Assembly (NCBI GenBank): GCA_000310025.1
Contig: FN649732.1
Span: 484,169 to 498,749, forward strand
DNA from: Ectocarpus siliculosus
Taxonomy: Eukaryota > Sar > Phaeophyceae > Ectocarpales > Ectocarpaceae
DNA: 14,581 bases
Direction of reading: 5' to 3'
The notes under the pieces: model-generated
Database searches by the model: none
What the model was told of the DNA's origin: nothing
The model's input: only the letters and a program-made list of their open reading frames with translations
In this document: positions 1 to 10,400 of the stretch, in pieces
Numbering within the stretch: the stretch's first letter is position 1
Layout of the letters: the number at the start of each line of letters is the position of its first letter
Translations under genes and position numbers: made by a program

Positions 1-156
1 AGGCCTTGGTTGGTCTTCTCCAAGGTGTTCGACCTTGTCAAGGTCTCCACAAGGGGGCGAGGGTATCCGACATTTTGGGGAAGGGGGGTGGACGTCCACC
101 TGTGCAGTCCCTCCTGCCGTAAGAGTTGTTGCTCGTGGTGTGTGAACCCGAGACTT

Positions 157-450
157 CCCGACCCCGCTCCTGCTCAAAAGGATTGCGGTTTTAAGTCGTC
201 CCGACCCCACTACTGCTCAAAAGTATTGCGGTTGTACTGCTGTAGTAGGTCGTCCTTTCCCGGCCCCGCTCCTTCTAACCCTCTCCTTACGGTTGGGTGT
301 ATAGGACTACTGTGCAGACCGTCTCGATCCCGCTCCTGCTCAAAAGGATTGCGGTTGTAGGTCGTCCTTTCCCGTTCCCGCTCCTGTTTACCCTCTCCTT
401 GCGAATGGGTGTGTAGGACTACGGTGTGGACCGTCCCTGCTGCGGTGATA
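157..450. repeat. Degenerate tandem repeat, period about 112 bp
   Basis: The segment GTAGGTCGTCCTTTCCCG recurs at 245 and 357, followed each time by related CCCGCTCCT, ACCCTCTCCTT, GGGTGT and AGGACTAC blocks. A shorter module, GCTCAAAAGGATTGCGGTT, occurs near 172 and 337 with a variant near 215. The copies have diverged by substitutions and small indels. ORFs through the array on either strand look like accidents of the repeat. Confidence 0.8.
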
Positions 451-836
451 CAGCAAGTAACTGCTCTGTGTATGAGCCCTTTTTCCCAGCGAACGTCTTC
501 GTGATTACAGCACTGAAGGAGCTCCTCCCACTGTGTGAAGGCCCTGTCTTGCGTGTGTGAGACCGTATGTCGCTTACTTGTCTTCCTCAGTCGGAGCTCG
601 TTCGTCCTGGCTCGACCTCGAATTAAGGAATAATAAATACACACACAGAAAGACTGAGACACACAAGACAGCTACCAAACTGTTTTGTTGAGCCTGTTAC
701 CCGCAGGGGAGATGTCCCTATATGCTGCCTGGGACATCGTAGACACACAGGTAGCTTTTTCTGACGCTATGAATTCATTGCTAATCTGTCTCTGACTCTT
801 CTTCTATGAAAGAGATGGATTTGTTGTGTCATTAAG
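451..836. other. No recognisable feature
   Basis: I see no exon, RNA gene or repeat that I can support here. The minus-strand ORF across this stretch is a low-complexity reading of the flanking tandem repeat. Confidence 0.5.
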
Positions 837-851
837 AAAAAAAAAAAAAAA
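837..851. repeat. Poly-A run of 15
   Basis: A direct A15 homopolymer. No retroposed gene is recognisable upstream that would make it a poly(A) tail. Confidence 0.9.
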
Positions 852-902
852 GACTACCCATTCGAGATACACCCACAGTCGAACTCGTATCTTCTTGGTG
901 AT

Positions 903-974
903 CTCCGAACCGAAAGCTGAACCGTTTCCCGTTGTGTCCTCCGAACCGAAAGCTGAACCGTTTCCCGTTGTGTC
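903..974. repeat. Exact 36-bp tandem duplication
   Basis: Two identical head-to-tail copies occupy 903-938 and 939-974, starting CTCCGAACCGAAAGCTGAAC. The unit is a multiple of three, so the plus-strand frame reads SEPKAEPFPVVS twice. Identity of the copies implies a recent duplication. Confidence 0.93.
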
Positions 975-1886
975 TTCTCCGCAGTTGAACCACAGCCAGC
1001 AAGCCTGGTGAAGCTAGGAGGTCCTGTAGCTGAACTCGATGGCTTGTCCGCAGCTCGAGGTTTACGCGTTTATGCGAGGCTCAGGACCTCGCGGCGATAA
1101 GCGTCTCAGCAGCAGCAGCGGCAGCAGCAGCAGCAGGTGTGTACTGTGTGCCGCGGTCGCTTCGTAGTAGGCTGTGGTTGTTGTACAGCAGCCTACACAG
1201 AGGTTACACGTCGAGTGCGGGTGCAACTTGATGTGTGCCTCGGAACGAAGAAGCAAAGAATGATGTCTGATTACTGACTGACTCCCGGGTCAGGTTTCGA
1301 TGGTGCTTTAGTGGAGTGAGCATAAGGGGCGAGAGCGCGCTTGTGTCTCATCTCGAAAAAAAAAACAAAATCACACAAACCATCAAAGCAGAGTTCTCCC
1401 GAGATCTACTCGCTGTACTGGTCTCTCGGGGTCTCGAACAAACTTGGACAAACCCAGAAGTTTCACGGCAAATATTTCCGAGTCTCTGATATGCGTATGT
1501 AAGTATTCAGAGTCATCTCCCTGCTCCACTTCTACACGCAAGCTTCTACCACTGCTGTGTATCCAGGACATGGACATGTCCTCAACTCTCAACCTATCAT
1601 GTCTAGGCTACACGTGTAGAACACACGCAAGTGTATTTGCGCATACCCATCATACAGACAGAACACGTCTTGTTGTGTCGCTGCAATCGACTACAGAGAG
1701 AAATGCGAAATGCGTGACTCATGATGCTACTGGTAATACGCAGGTATCAAGCAATGATGCACATCCCCGACAGAACCCCCACCGCTGCAAACCACACACA
1801 GGCAGCAGCGCACAGGTCGACAGCTTTCAGCATACATGCCTACACCCACCATGCATCACACTTAAGAGTTACGATTCTGCGACTGC
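975..1886. other. Repeat-rich non-coding stretch with a CAG tract
   Basis: It contains an imperfect CAG array at 1107-1136 with one CGG interruption. ORFs on both strands give low-complexity or Ser/Thr/His/Cys-rich products with no domain I recognise. I see no tRNA or clear exon. Confidence 0.5.
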
Positions 1887-2266
1887 ATGAGTTCATTGTC
1901 CGGGGAGGAGGCGGCTGCGTCTGCCGCAGCTGCTGATGATGTGAAAGAATGTGTTGAACATCGTCGGCATCAAAACCTGCAAGCCGAAGCCTCCATCGAG
2001 AGGACGGTCTTTACTGTGGAAGAATCTATTTCTTGTAGACCCAAAGGATCGTCCAGTCAGTGTGTAGCGTTTGCCATCACGTGGTTACCTTCACGACAGG
2101 CCACACCTGGAACCTTGAAGCCCACTACAAGTCTAAGAGTGTGTCTTCTCAAGACCAGCACCTACAGAAGCTCACGACAGCGAAGCAGAAGATGACCAAC
2201 ATGTCCATGAAACGCTTTTGCTGCATATTCCGATTTCATATGCTCACCCACATGCTGTTCGAATAG
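1887..2266 (+). pseudogene. Possible fragment with a BED/CGGBP1-like zinc finger, frame broken
   Basis: An ATG at 1887 opens an Ala/acid-rich start (MSSLSGEEAAASAAAADDVK). A second frame, open from 2039 to the stop at 2266, encodes CSVCHHVV then HTWNLEAHYKSKS. This resembles the C-x2-C plus distal His layout of the BED/CGGBP1 fingers found in hAT-type transposon proteins and genes derived from them. The final His expected in the finger is replaced (SKS), so it may not bind zinc. The two frames are offset. A 32-nt GT...AG stretch (2007-2038) would reconcile them, but it is very short for an intron in such a genome, so a decayed transposon-derived fragment is the simpler reading. Confidence 0.3.
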
Positions 2267-2579
2267 GTTGGCTGTACCTGCTGTACAACGTGCCGCCGGC
2301 TTCGGAGGCCTACTCTTCGGAAATTGTGATGGGTAATGAAGCCAAATTGCTAAAACAAAAATTGCCTCCGGCGGAGCCTCCAGCAGGGCCCCCTCACCAG
2401 CCGGGGGGGGGCAGTTGGGGCTCGCACACAGGCGCGTCAGCTCGCTGTGCTCGTGGCTCGCTTCGCTCGACAATATCGAAATATCGACTGATTGTCGAAC
2501 GCTTCGCGGGCGATATCGATATCGATTGGATTTAGTGAATGGATATCCACCACTAAGAACCGAGCTACCTTGACGTCAA
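2267..2579. other. No gene; G-run and ATCGAT-rich palindromic sequence
   Basis: It has a run of eight or so G near 2403 and a self-complementary GATATCGATATCGAT stretch around 2512-2526. ORFs here are low complexity and not recognised. Confidence 0.5.
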
Positions 2580-2713
2580 NNNNNNNNNNNNNNNNNNNNN
2601 NNNNNNNNNNNNNNNNNNNNNNNNNNNNNNNNNNNNNNNNNNNNNNNNNNNNNNNNNNNNNNNNNNNNNNNNNNNNNNNNNNNNNNNNNNNNNNNNNNNN
2701 NNNNNNNNNNNNN
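2580..2713. other. Assembly gap (134 N)
   Basis: A run of undetermined bases. Any exon or repeat boundary across it cannot be read, and an ORF spanning it is meaningless. Confidence 0.99.
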
Positions 2714-3773
2714 GCTCACATTTCGCGAAAGGCATGAAAACTAGTCAAGCAAGAACACAGCTTTAGCCAAACACCGACCGAACAATAGAACACCCCACCT
2801 TGATACGAGCGATCGATGTCCCCCAATATATTAGAACAGAGAGGTGGCAAGAGAGGGGCGTGCCTCATAGCACAGCAGCAGTAGTCGTAATGAGGGCTCT
2901 TTCGTCTTCAGTGTCGGCAGGGTCCGTTCTTCATTTCTTGCCTGCCGCCGATCATTTGACCATAGGGCCGAGGACAAGGGTGCTGGCGCGGCAACGAAGC
3001 CACATCCAACCTTGCCGCTTGTCACGTGCTTTTCTTGCCCTATTTTGTTCGGCGCGAGTTAGGGTGTGTATTGGGTGCCAAGAACACCCCAACGGCGACT
3101 CCTCCCCCCTTTCACTAGATTGGCGGACGACAGCAGCCCGCACTTGGATGGCTGCTCGGTATCTTCCTGTGAGCCCCGTTAGGTGAACTCAGCGATCGGA
3201 ACATGACTGGGCACGCACGCTGTCTGCGTATCTTCTCCAGCCCACAAGGACCGAACACGTTGTAGCGCAGCCCCGTTCTGGCCAACGGTAAGAGCTCAAA
3301 GTTTGCAATCATCCATAAAACATGGCTGCTGTTCATAGGCCTGAACAGCCGTCATCCCTCGAGGTATTGTTACTCACGGCACCCCCGTCCCTCAACTGGA
3401 CTAAGTCGAACTTCTAACTGGCAATGAAAAGCATCATAGCTAGCCGGGGGAAAGGATCGATGGAATCTCCCCCCGTGTCGCCACGCCTGCCTGTGGTGAA
3501 AATGGAACGGACACGAGTCTGAACTCTGATTCAATCTGCTGGGGCCCTTCCAAGGAGTTGCTGACGCAAGGCCTGCTCAATATTGCCGTCAGGGGGGGGG
3601 AGAAACATCGTCTTAGCACGCACAAGGCACGAAATGAAGCGGGCGGGGGGCTGCGAATGAATTCTCAGGTCAATGATCCACGCATTGCTTTGCGAGGAGG
3701 ATTTGCATCGGGTCCGCCGCGGTAACGGCGGACGGCCAATCGTAAGATCACAAGATGCATGGAGATGAAGTGA
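2714..3773. other. Intergenic sequence, no recognised gene
   Basis: No domain, RNA gene or convincing splice pair was found. A minus-strand stretch at 3336-3200 (MIANFELLPLARTGLRYNVF) looks protein-like but is isolated and unrecognised. A perfect 8-bp hairpin (GTCCGCCG / CGGCGGAC, loop of six) lies at 3712-3733. Confidence 0.45.
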
Positions 3774-3840
3774 GGGGGGCGTACTCATGTTTAGCATGCC
3801 GTAGCGGTTAGATATTGACCACGCGTCCTCGAGAGGACGG
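3774..3840 (+). repeat. Dispersed G-run/hairpin repeat, copy A
   Basis: It has a G6 run, then CGTACTCATG, GCATGCCGTAGCGGTTAGA, ATTGACCACG and a hairpin with arms CGTCCTC and GAGGACG separated by GA. The order of blocks is the same as in copies B, C and F. Strand is given in the G-run to hairpin direction. Confidence 0.8.
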
Positions 3841-4000
3841 AGGGGTGTTCTCACAGGACCGATCACCGATGGCCAACAGTTCCTTCCTACTTTGCCTTGG
3901 ATGGTTCATACATGTTTTGCCTATCCTATCGATTTCACTTCCCGCCTTTTCCTAGACCCTAGCTTAGCTACCGTCTTCTGCCTCAATCATCTCTCCTGTA

Positions 4001-4069
4001 GGGGGGGCGTACTCATTGGTTGCTTGCCGTAGTCATTTGACCATTGACCACGCGTCTCTTTCGAGACGG
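4001..4069 (+). repeat. Dispersed G-run/hairpin repeat, copy B
   Basis: It has G7, CGTACTCATT, TTGCCGTAG, TGACCATTGACCACG and a hairpin with arms CGTCTC and GAGACG. Compared with copy A each arm has lost one base, so pairing is kept. Copy C follows directly, with starts 77 bp apart. Confidence 0.8.
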
Positions 4070-4077
4070 AGCATGTA

Positions 4078-4128
4078 GGGGGGGGCATACTCATGCTTTG
4101 CATGCCTTAGCGGATAGACCATCGACAT
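4078..4128 (+). repeat. Dispersed G-run/hairpin repeat, copy C (truncated)
   Basis: It has G8, CATACTCATG, GCATGCCTTAGCGGATAGACC and ATCGACATGG, then breaks into a long G-rich tract before the hairpin block. It is in tandem with copy B; both G-runs are preceded by GTA. Confidence 0.75.
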
Positions 4129-4150
4129 GGGGGGGGGGAGGGGGAGGGGA
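4128..4150 (+). repeat. G-rich tract with four or more G-runs
   Basis: Runs of ten, five and four G are separated by single A. The tract fits a G-quadruplex-type motif on the plus strand, which is the antisense strand of the DUF4336 gene. A similar G7-A-G8-like tract lies at 4320-4336, directly beyond the stop codon. Confidence 0.6.
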
Positions 4151-4336
4151 TAACACAACAACACGGTGTGTTTCGTGGATTGATCGCACTCAGAAGAATG
4201 CCGTCGTGCGTTCTGAAGCACCAGCGGTAGCAGTAGGGCCCGGGTTCAGCGGCCATGGCTCGGGAAAACAACTTCTTCGCACAAACCAAGCAGCAGTGGC
4301 ACCTATCTCGTCTACCTCCGGGGGGGGAGGGGGGGG

Positions 4337-4489
4337 TTACAAGCAGCACACCTGGGGTGCCCCGCTTCGCACAATACCCCCGTGGCAGGGGACGATGGTC
4401 TCGACCCCCCAGTCTAGGATCTGGTTAACTTTGGAGACGAAAGCTTCACCGTCCGTAACCATGAACTTCTTGTAAAACGGCAGATAAAC
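4337..4489 (-). CDS. Exon 6 of the DUF4336 gene, C-terminal end
   Basis: It begins after the acceptor ATCCAAG at 4490 and encodes residues 249-298: VYLPFYKKFMV, a helical VNQILDWG segment and the C-terminal TIVPCHGGIVRSG. As read it ends in VCCL and a TAA at 4339-4337. A possible donor, CAG|GTGTGC, lies at 4352/4351, so the last four codons could be intron and a small seventh exon could lie further down. I found no convincing one. The 3' flank right after the stop is a C-rich tract on the transcript strand. Confidence 0.82.
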   Translation of the reverse strand, partial: VYLPFYKKFMVTDGEAFVSKVNQILDWGVETIVPCHGGIVRSGAPQVCCL

Positions 4490-7400
4490 CTTGGATGCAT
4501 CGATGATCAGTCGCCGAGCAAGCACAAACGGACAGAGACGATCAGTCGCCGGGCTCGCAGAAACGGGAAAAGGTGCTTTTGCCGTGAAGGGATTGATCAA
4601 ATCTGCCGTAGAAACCCAGAGCAGTAGAGTAGAACCAGCAAACGCTGAGGATGCACATAAGATGGCGTCGTTCCAACTCACAACAGGGGCTGGTCTTGCA
4701 GGCATGTCCTGCTTCATGGTGATTCTGAGGACTGGCGCCCTGGTGGCAGACAGAGCAGTTTCGAGTGTAGAACAATTCTCTCCGGGTCCCCCAAGATTCT
4801 TCGCAAGCATGCGACTGAAGATGTCCACTCTTTCAGGGACAACAAGGCGTACCGAAGAGGCTAATAGTGCAGAGACGACAAGACGACAACAACAACAACA
4901 ACAACAACAACAATAACAACAACAACAACAACGACAGCGACAACAACGACAGCGACAGCGACAGTGACAACGACAAAAACATGGCCTGCAACAGCATGGC
5001 CAACAATCTTAAATCACAAAGAGCGAACAAATGAGGAAATAAACACATGTCAATTGGAACAAAAAAAACTCGCACCTTGTCCATGCCCCACTTCCAGACT
5101 CTCGTGCCGAGAGGCACCTCTTTCCGGGGGTAGTTCCAGTACAAGTCCGAGGTTATCAGAGTTTTGGTCGGACGGTGGAAGAAAACAACCTGTCAAAGCC
5201 GCACGAAAAATTCATGGGTGGCGCTAAAACGTCGTCCAAGCAGTGGGGAACAAGGTGCATGCTCGCACGAGTTCCACCAGTCGGCGGGGGTAGTGGGGCA
5301 AGGCATCCTTTGCAACCAACGCGTTCCCGAATTGTCTATCGGGACGATGGCGGTTGGAGAAGGTGTGTGTGTGTGTGTGTGTTTGCGCTTCGTTGCTTGA
5401 GAAGGGAACAAAAAGGGAATGGCAGCCTTTCGGCCGTAGGCCTAGTGTATCAAAGCACGGACGAAAGGTGCGCCGTTATTTCGTGGAACAGGTTCGCGTG
5501 GCACCAAGCATGGAACCGCCCGGAGGGAGGGTGGATCCCAATTGCTGTTTCCCGCGGTTATTTCGACAGCAACGTCAACGCAATATATTCTTGGCGACGT
5601 TCCCGCTCCCAAAATCGGGACAACTCCAACGCTCGCGCGCAAAAAGACAAGATCGTGTCGCACTTATTGCAAAAAGTCTATCTCACCCCCGTTCCATGCT
5701 CACGGAGAGGGTTGAGGGGGAGCGGGGACGCATGTGTTGCTGGCGTATCAGTCATCCAACCATTGACCACAAGCGGTCTCGAGGGGAGAGCACCGATCAC
5801 ACTTTCCGACAGGGACGGGGCGGCCGGAATACGGGTGGTGTATTGGCGAGCGAAGACAAGAGGCGAAAAATCACGCAAACTTCGCAATCTCCTACCAAGG
5901 GTGCGTTCGAAAACGGTGTGTTCTTCGGACCTTCGGGCTCTCCACGCCGCAAAACCACCAACTCAATAAGTCTAACACTAATGAGGGCTCAGGGGCTCCG
6001 GCCTCAGGCTACCACCATTCGGCGCCGTCTCTTTACCATAAAGACATATAATGAATATTCACTTGCACTTGTTATGCGATTTCTTCTCTCTTTTTTTTTA
6101 AATACCCTTGATTATTTTTCATCTTGTAGGGCACGCCTACACCATCCATGGCCAAGTACTTCTTCACTGAGCTGTGCATTTCAGAGGTGCACCCAGCACC
6201 ACCTCGTGTTGGGTGTGAATGTACGTGTTCTGAGGGGAAGTGGGCGCGCGGGTTTGTGTCGTTGGTAACCAAAAGGTGGGACCCTAGCGGGGGTTGGAGA
6301 GTGAGGAACCCGGTATCTACGGAGGCAACCATGGAACCGAAGCGCATCAAAGCGCGAGATTCGCATGCCCATGGCCAAAACAGGTACCACTACGATAGGG
6401 AGAGTGAATACAAATGCACATAAGTGGGTGTAGCACTTGGCCGCCACTTGGCGGCCAAGTCTCAACGGTTCTGGAATGCCCTCGAGGAATTTCTCGGTCT
6501 AGCAGTAATGCTGCACCGTCTGCCTCGACACGTTTGACGAATACCTAGCTGGCGGATGGCTGCGTTGAAAATCGGTGCACAGCGCAGCACAGCACCAGAG
6601 AAAGGGGTTTCGGGTATACGGCAGGAACTTCGTCTTTCATTAATCTATTATTTCTCAGTCAATCCAATCGCTCGTAAAATCCCGACGCACCCCACGGCAC
6701 TACATCACTTTTGGACCATGTGTCCGCTTAAGAATTAAAATTCCCATCGTACATATCTGACATCGTGGATCGAATCGCCATAAAACACGATACGAGTCAC
6801 GTCCGCACACTGTCTCTTTTGATGGCCCTCCAGCGCCCAGCGAAAGATAGCGATACTCTAAATTCAATCAGCGAAGTCTCTCCCCCAGAACTCGGCCTCC
6901 CAAGCCCTCCCGAAAATCTCGGCCCCTTGGTTGAATTCACGTACAGAACCAACGGTAAGGATCCACCGCTGAGCTGTGTTTCTTAGCCCTGTTTCAGAAT
7001 TTTTCGTGAAATTGAACCTCTGTTTCTTAAAGTACTATATCTGGACTGCGGGCCCGTTCTGTAGTGGCAACAAGCACCCCACCGTCGGAATGATCATCGG
7101 ATGTGGCAGACAAAAGTGGGAAGTTGGAAGTGGGGGCGCTACAGGGTACAGCGGTCCTCTCTGTACATGTTCCTGCTCTGGGCAAACCACGGCATGGCAG
7201 GAATGAATCGATACGTCTCTGTTCTTACAACGGCAGGCACTTGGGATAGGTCTTAAAACCTTTCGGGGCGCCTACAAATACGGCCGTACCTTTTTGACAA
7301 CACAAACCAACAGCTTCCGATGAGCGCTCATTCGAACGCTGCTGACGAGAGCTTTCTCACGAACATTTTGGTGTCATTCCATTATTTGGTGTGCGTGTTT

Positions 7401-10400
7401 TTTATTATTTACGACCTCTCCAAAATCGGTCTAACAAATGCCGGCACTCTGTAGGCACATCATCACAACGACAGGTTGTACTTCGTCCCACCTCATTGAA
7501 AAAAGGCTTGCCCGTGAAGGGGTTGGTCTCGCAGTCCATAAAGCACGCCAGGATCTCGTCGCCCCACCTGCCAGGCAGCAGCAGAAAGCAGCGGGGCCAA
7601 AAAAAAGTTAGCCAATTTGTGGCGATTAACAAATGGCGGCGCCTGGGAAAAAAAATAAAAAGGAGGGAAGAAAGTCCAGGCCTTTCTCTCGCAAAACACC
7701 TGAATACATCTCGGCGATCACGACGTCCATTAACAAGCGGGTTGCCGTAGTAGATGCGGGAGTGAGCACCTAGATTTGTCTGCGCTGTCAACGACTGCCC
7801 CCTTTTGTCCCCTCTCGGTGCTGTTCTGCAGCGCGTACGTGAGCACTTCTGTAGCATGTCAACATCAAGCAATGTGCCTATCTGTAGGCATACCAACACA
7901 CGCAAGCACGCCGCCATCATCTCGAAGGCAAAGCGGAAAGCGTCTCAAAGGGAAAGGAGGCCAGCGGCAGCCAAGTGCAGCAGCACCAGCGGTGATTCGA
8001 GCAACCAACATGTAGAGAGAGGTGGTGCTGCCTTGAGACCCGTGCCTGTGATGATGTGTGTAGTGAAAGATCCCGCCTAAAGCTGCTGCTGTACATAAAT
8101 TCCCAACAAACATCATTAGCTCTGATCTGTCTGTCTCGCCCAGTCGTTCCGCACCACACCACCACACACAACAACAGCAGCAGTTGCCAGAGTGGAGTAT
8201 AGTATAGTGCCACTGCGTCAGTGTGCCAACCTCTCTTGCTGTTGTTTGCGTTGGTTTGCGTCTGGCGATCATGATCAAGTTGCCGCTTCTGTTCTGCTAC
8301 CTACCAGCTGCTTGGCTGTGTCGCGTACAACAGCAGCAGCAGCAGCAGGCGCGAGGATGTGTTGCTTTCATGTCCCAGACATCCCTCCTTCTCTGTGTGC
8401 TGCGTCCTGGGTGCTGTGTGTTGCCAAGATCGCGAGTGATGTATGCGCCTACTGTGCCCCTTTTCAAACGTGTCACAACACAGACGGAAACCAAGTCGTC
8501 GCCATATTGTCAAGTACAAAAATTGTGTCACACAACCGACGGCAGGCTCCGCCATCAAAAAATCACCTCTCCGTTTGAGGTGATGATAAGCCAGTGCTAC
8601 CCGCTGCGGGAGGGCTTCCGCCCCCACCGTTCTCTCCAACCAACTGGCCACCGCTTTTTCCATGCCCCCCCTGTTGACAGTCCCCCTCGGTGCTTGCCAT
8701 CGGGGTTGGGTTTTCGTCGCTTGGCAGCGATGTTGTGAAACAAGCCGATCACTTCGTGACCTCGGCAACCAGGTTACCGCTTTTTGTTTTTCTCTGATTT
8801 TTTGTGCGGTAACCATGAATGTGGGTCTAGTAGATTATGTTGTGCGGGGTCGAGAACCCTCACTCCGCGCAAAGCGGATAATCGCACCACGTTGTTAAAA
8901 TGGTCAAGCATCCTCGAGGCAGTTACACAGTGCTTATAATTGTCTCTGGGAGTGAAAGCACCAGAAAATAAATTAAGTCATACGCAGCTGTCATCCGTAC
9001 GCAAGGAAGTAAGCACAAGATGTCGAACACCCTTACAAAGCAGGATGCAGCGCACCCTTCATGCGACTCGCCGAATACCCCACGGCGCTTCGCGCTTGGT
9101 GATGTGAGAGTCTGGTCCGGTGCGAACCCGGTGTGCTCCGTCCCGGCTTTGTAGGGATGCGAGGTCAATGGTCTAACGACCATGACATGTACGACCCCCC
9201 CCCGCCCCCCCTGTTGACAACGATGACGACGACTACCACCACCACCACAAAGACGCGTATCCTGCCGCCGACGCCAACAACTGATGCCGTGACGCGGTGG
9301 TCTACGGTTCTACAGGCCCAGCTATATCCCACGCTGTGGGCGTGGCGTCGAACAAAACACGCCAGGCTCAACCTCCCCCGGGAGAGGGGTTAGTAAGAAA
9401 CATGGGTGAGTGTAGTAGAGAGCTGCCATACATGTACGCTGGTGAGTCGGCGACACCAGGTGTCATCAGCGATTAGTGATACAATAGTGATGACTGGCTC
9501 TACCTTACTACCGTCGGTGACACAACACGCGATTGTCAAAGCTCGGCAACTCCAAAGCAGAAACAACGTCGGCGCCGAAGACGAAAATGGCGGGGTTGGA
9601 ACCGTCTCGCCGAAAGCTTTCCGAAAACGTGTCACATGCACCCTCTTCGAGCTTTGGAAATTGGTCCAGGGGATGTGGTATCTTGTGTCACCTACGGTAG
9701 TTTAGGTCAACACCCCGCCGGGAGATCTCCCGGGGGGTAAATCCGACAATGTCCCAATCGAACCAGACGATGTGCAAACGGCGTCCATACACTCACTCGG
9801 GCAGGCTTTCGTCTTCAATGCTCGCCCCCACCTCCCTGGTGAAACCGACCTCCGGCTGCCGCTCCGCCAACCCGGGGCACGCGTACGAGACAGCGGAAGG
9901 ATAGGCCTCCACCCACTGTTTCGCGTACCTGCTCCCGCACACAAACGGTCTCAGGCTGGCGAAAGAAAACACAGTCCACAGCTACTCTCCTGCATCAGCA
10001 ACTGCGGCGATTTTCGAGGCAGCATCGCCCCTAGCTCCCAGGAAAAATAAGTTATTGTGTGCGGGCGTGCTTGCAGTTCATGCGACGGCATTGCAGGTGA
10101 ATAGAGCATGATGAAAAACGTCGGAGAAGGTCTACGGAGATGCAGCTGTAGTAGCTCACTTCACGTGCTCGTAGTTGGGTGACACGATGTGTCCCACTGG
10201 CCCAAGGCTGGCAAGGGCCTCCTTTAGCGGCTCGTCGAGGTCCACAGGGGAGTGCACCCAGAGAGAGCCGTCGGAGAGCTTCACCACCGCCATGCGACCC
10301 CCTGCGCAACACCAAACAATGGGGCAGGAGAGATACAGAATACGACAAGGGTACGGGCGAGGGGTTCGTTTGTTTGACAACCGCTTAACCTCAAATACGG

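Larger units (their letters stand above)
5190..7491 (-). other. Intron 4 of the DUF4336 gene (2302 bp)
   Basis: Begins GTGGGACG and ends TTTGACAG on the transcript strand. It holds a (GT)10 tract, a degenerate copy of the dispersed repeat near 5725-5786, a perfect hairpin at 6435-6460, and two long overlapping plus-strand ORFs (5175-5969 and 5354-6268) with no recognisable domain. Confidence 0.8.
7568..9796 (-). other. Intron 3 of the DUF4336 gene (2229 bp)
   Basis: Begins GTGAGTGTATG and ends CTGCTGCCTGGCAG on the transcript strand. It contains a CAG tract (about 8329-8348), two repeat copies in the opposite orientation (8642-8679 and 9106-9211), an 8-bp hairpin at 8562-8584 and a 16-bp palindrome at 9718-9733. 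No ORF inside it is recognised. Confidence 0.8.

Noticed and set aside
10-662. ORFs on both strands at the window start
   Set aside because: They are readings of the degenerate tandem repeat, Cys/Arg/Ser-rich and without any domain.
3774-4128. CRISPR-like array of spaced repeats
   Set aside because: The spacing is irregular, the units diverge, copies are scattered through introns of a eukaryotic gene, and no cas gene is present.
4491-4916. Plus-strand ORF of 141 codons ending in poly-Gln
   Set aside because: It lies in intron 5 on the antisense strand of the real gene, and its C-terminus is only the CAA microsatellite.
6765-6986. Plus-strand ORF with a Pro/Glu-rich product
   Set aside because: It is inside intron 4, antisense, short, with no splice context or family resemblance.
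9119-9185. Functional tRNA gene on the minus strand
   Set aside because: A and B-box-like sequences exist, but I cannot form a 7-bp acceptor stem or a normal anticodon arm, and the same core is a dispersed repeat.
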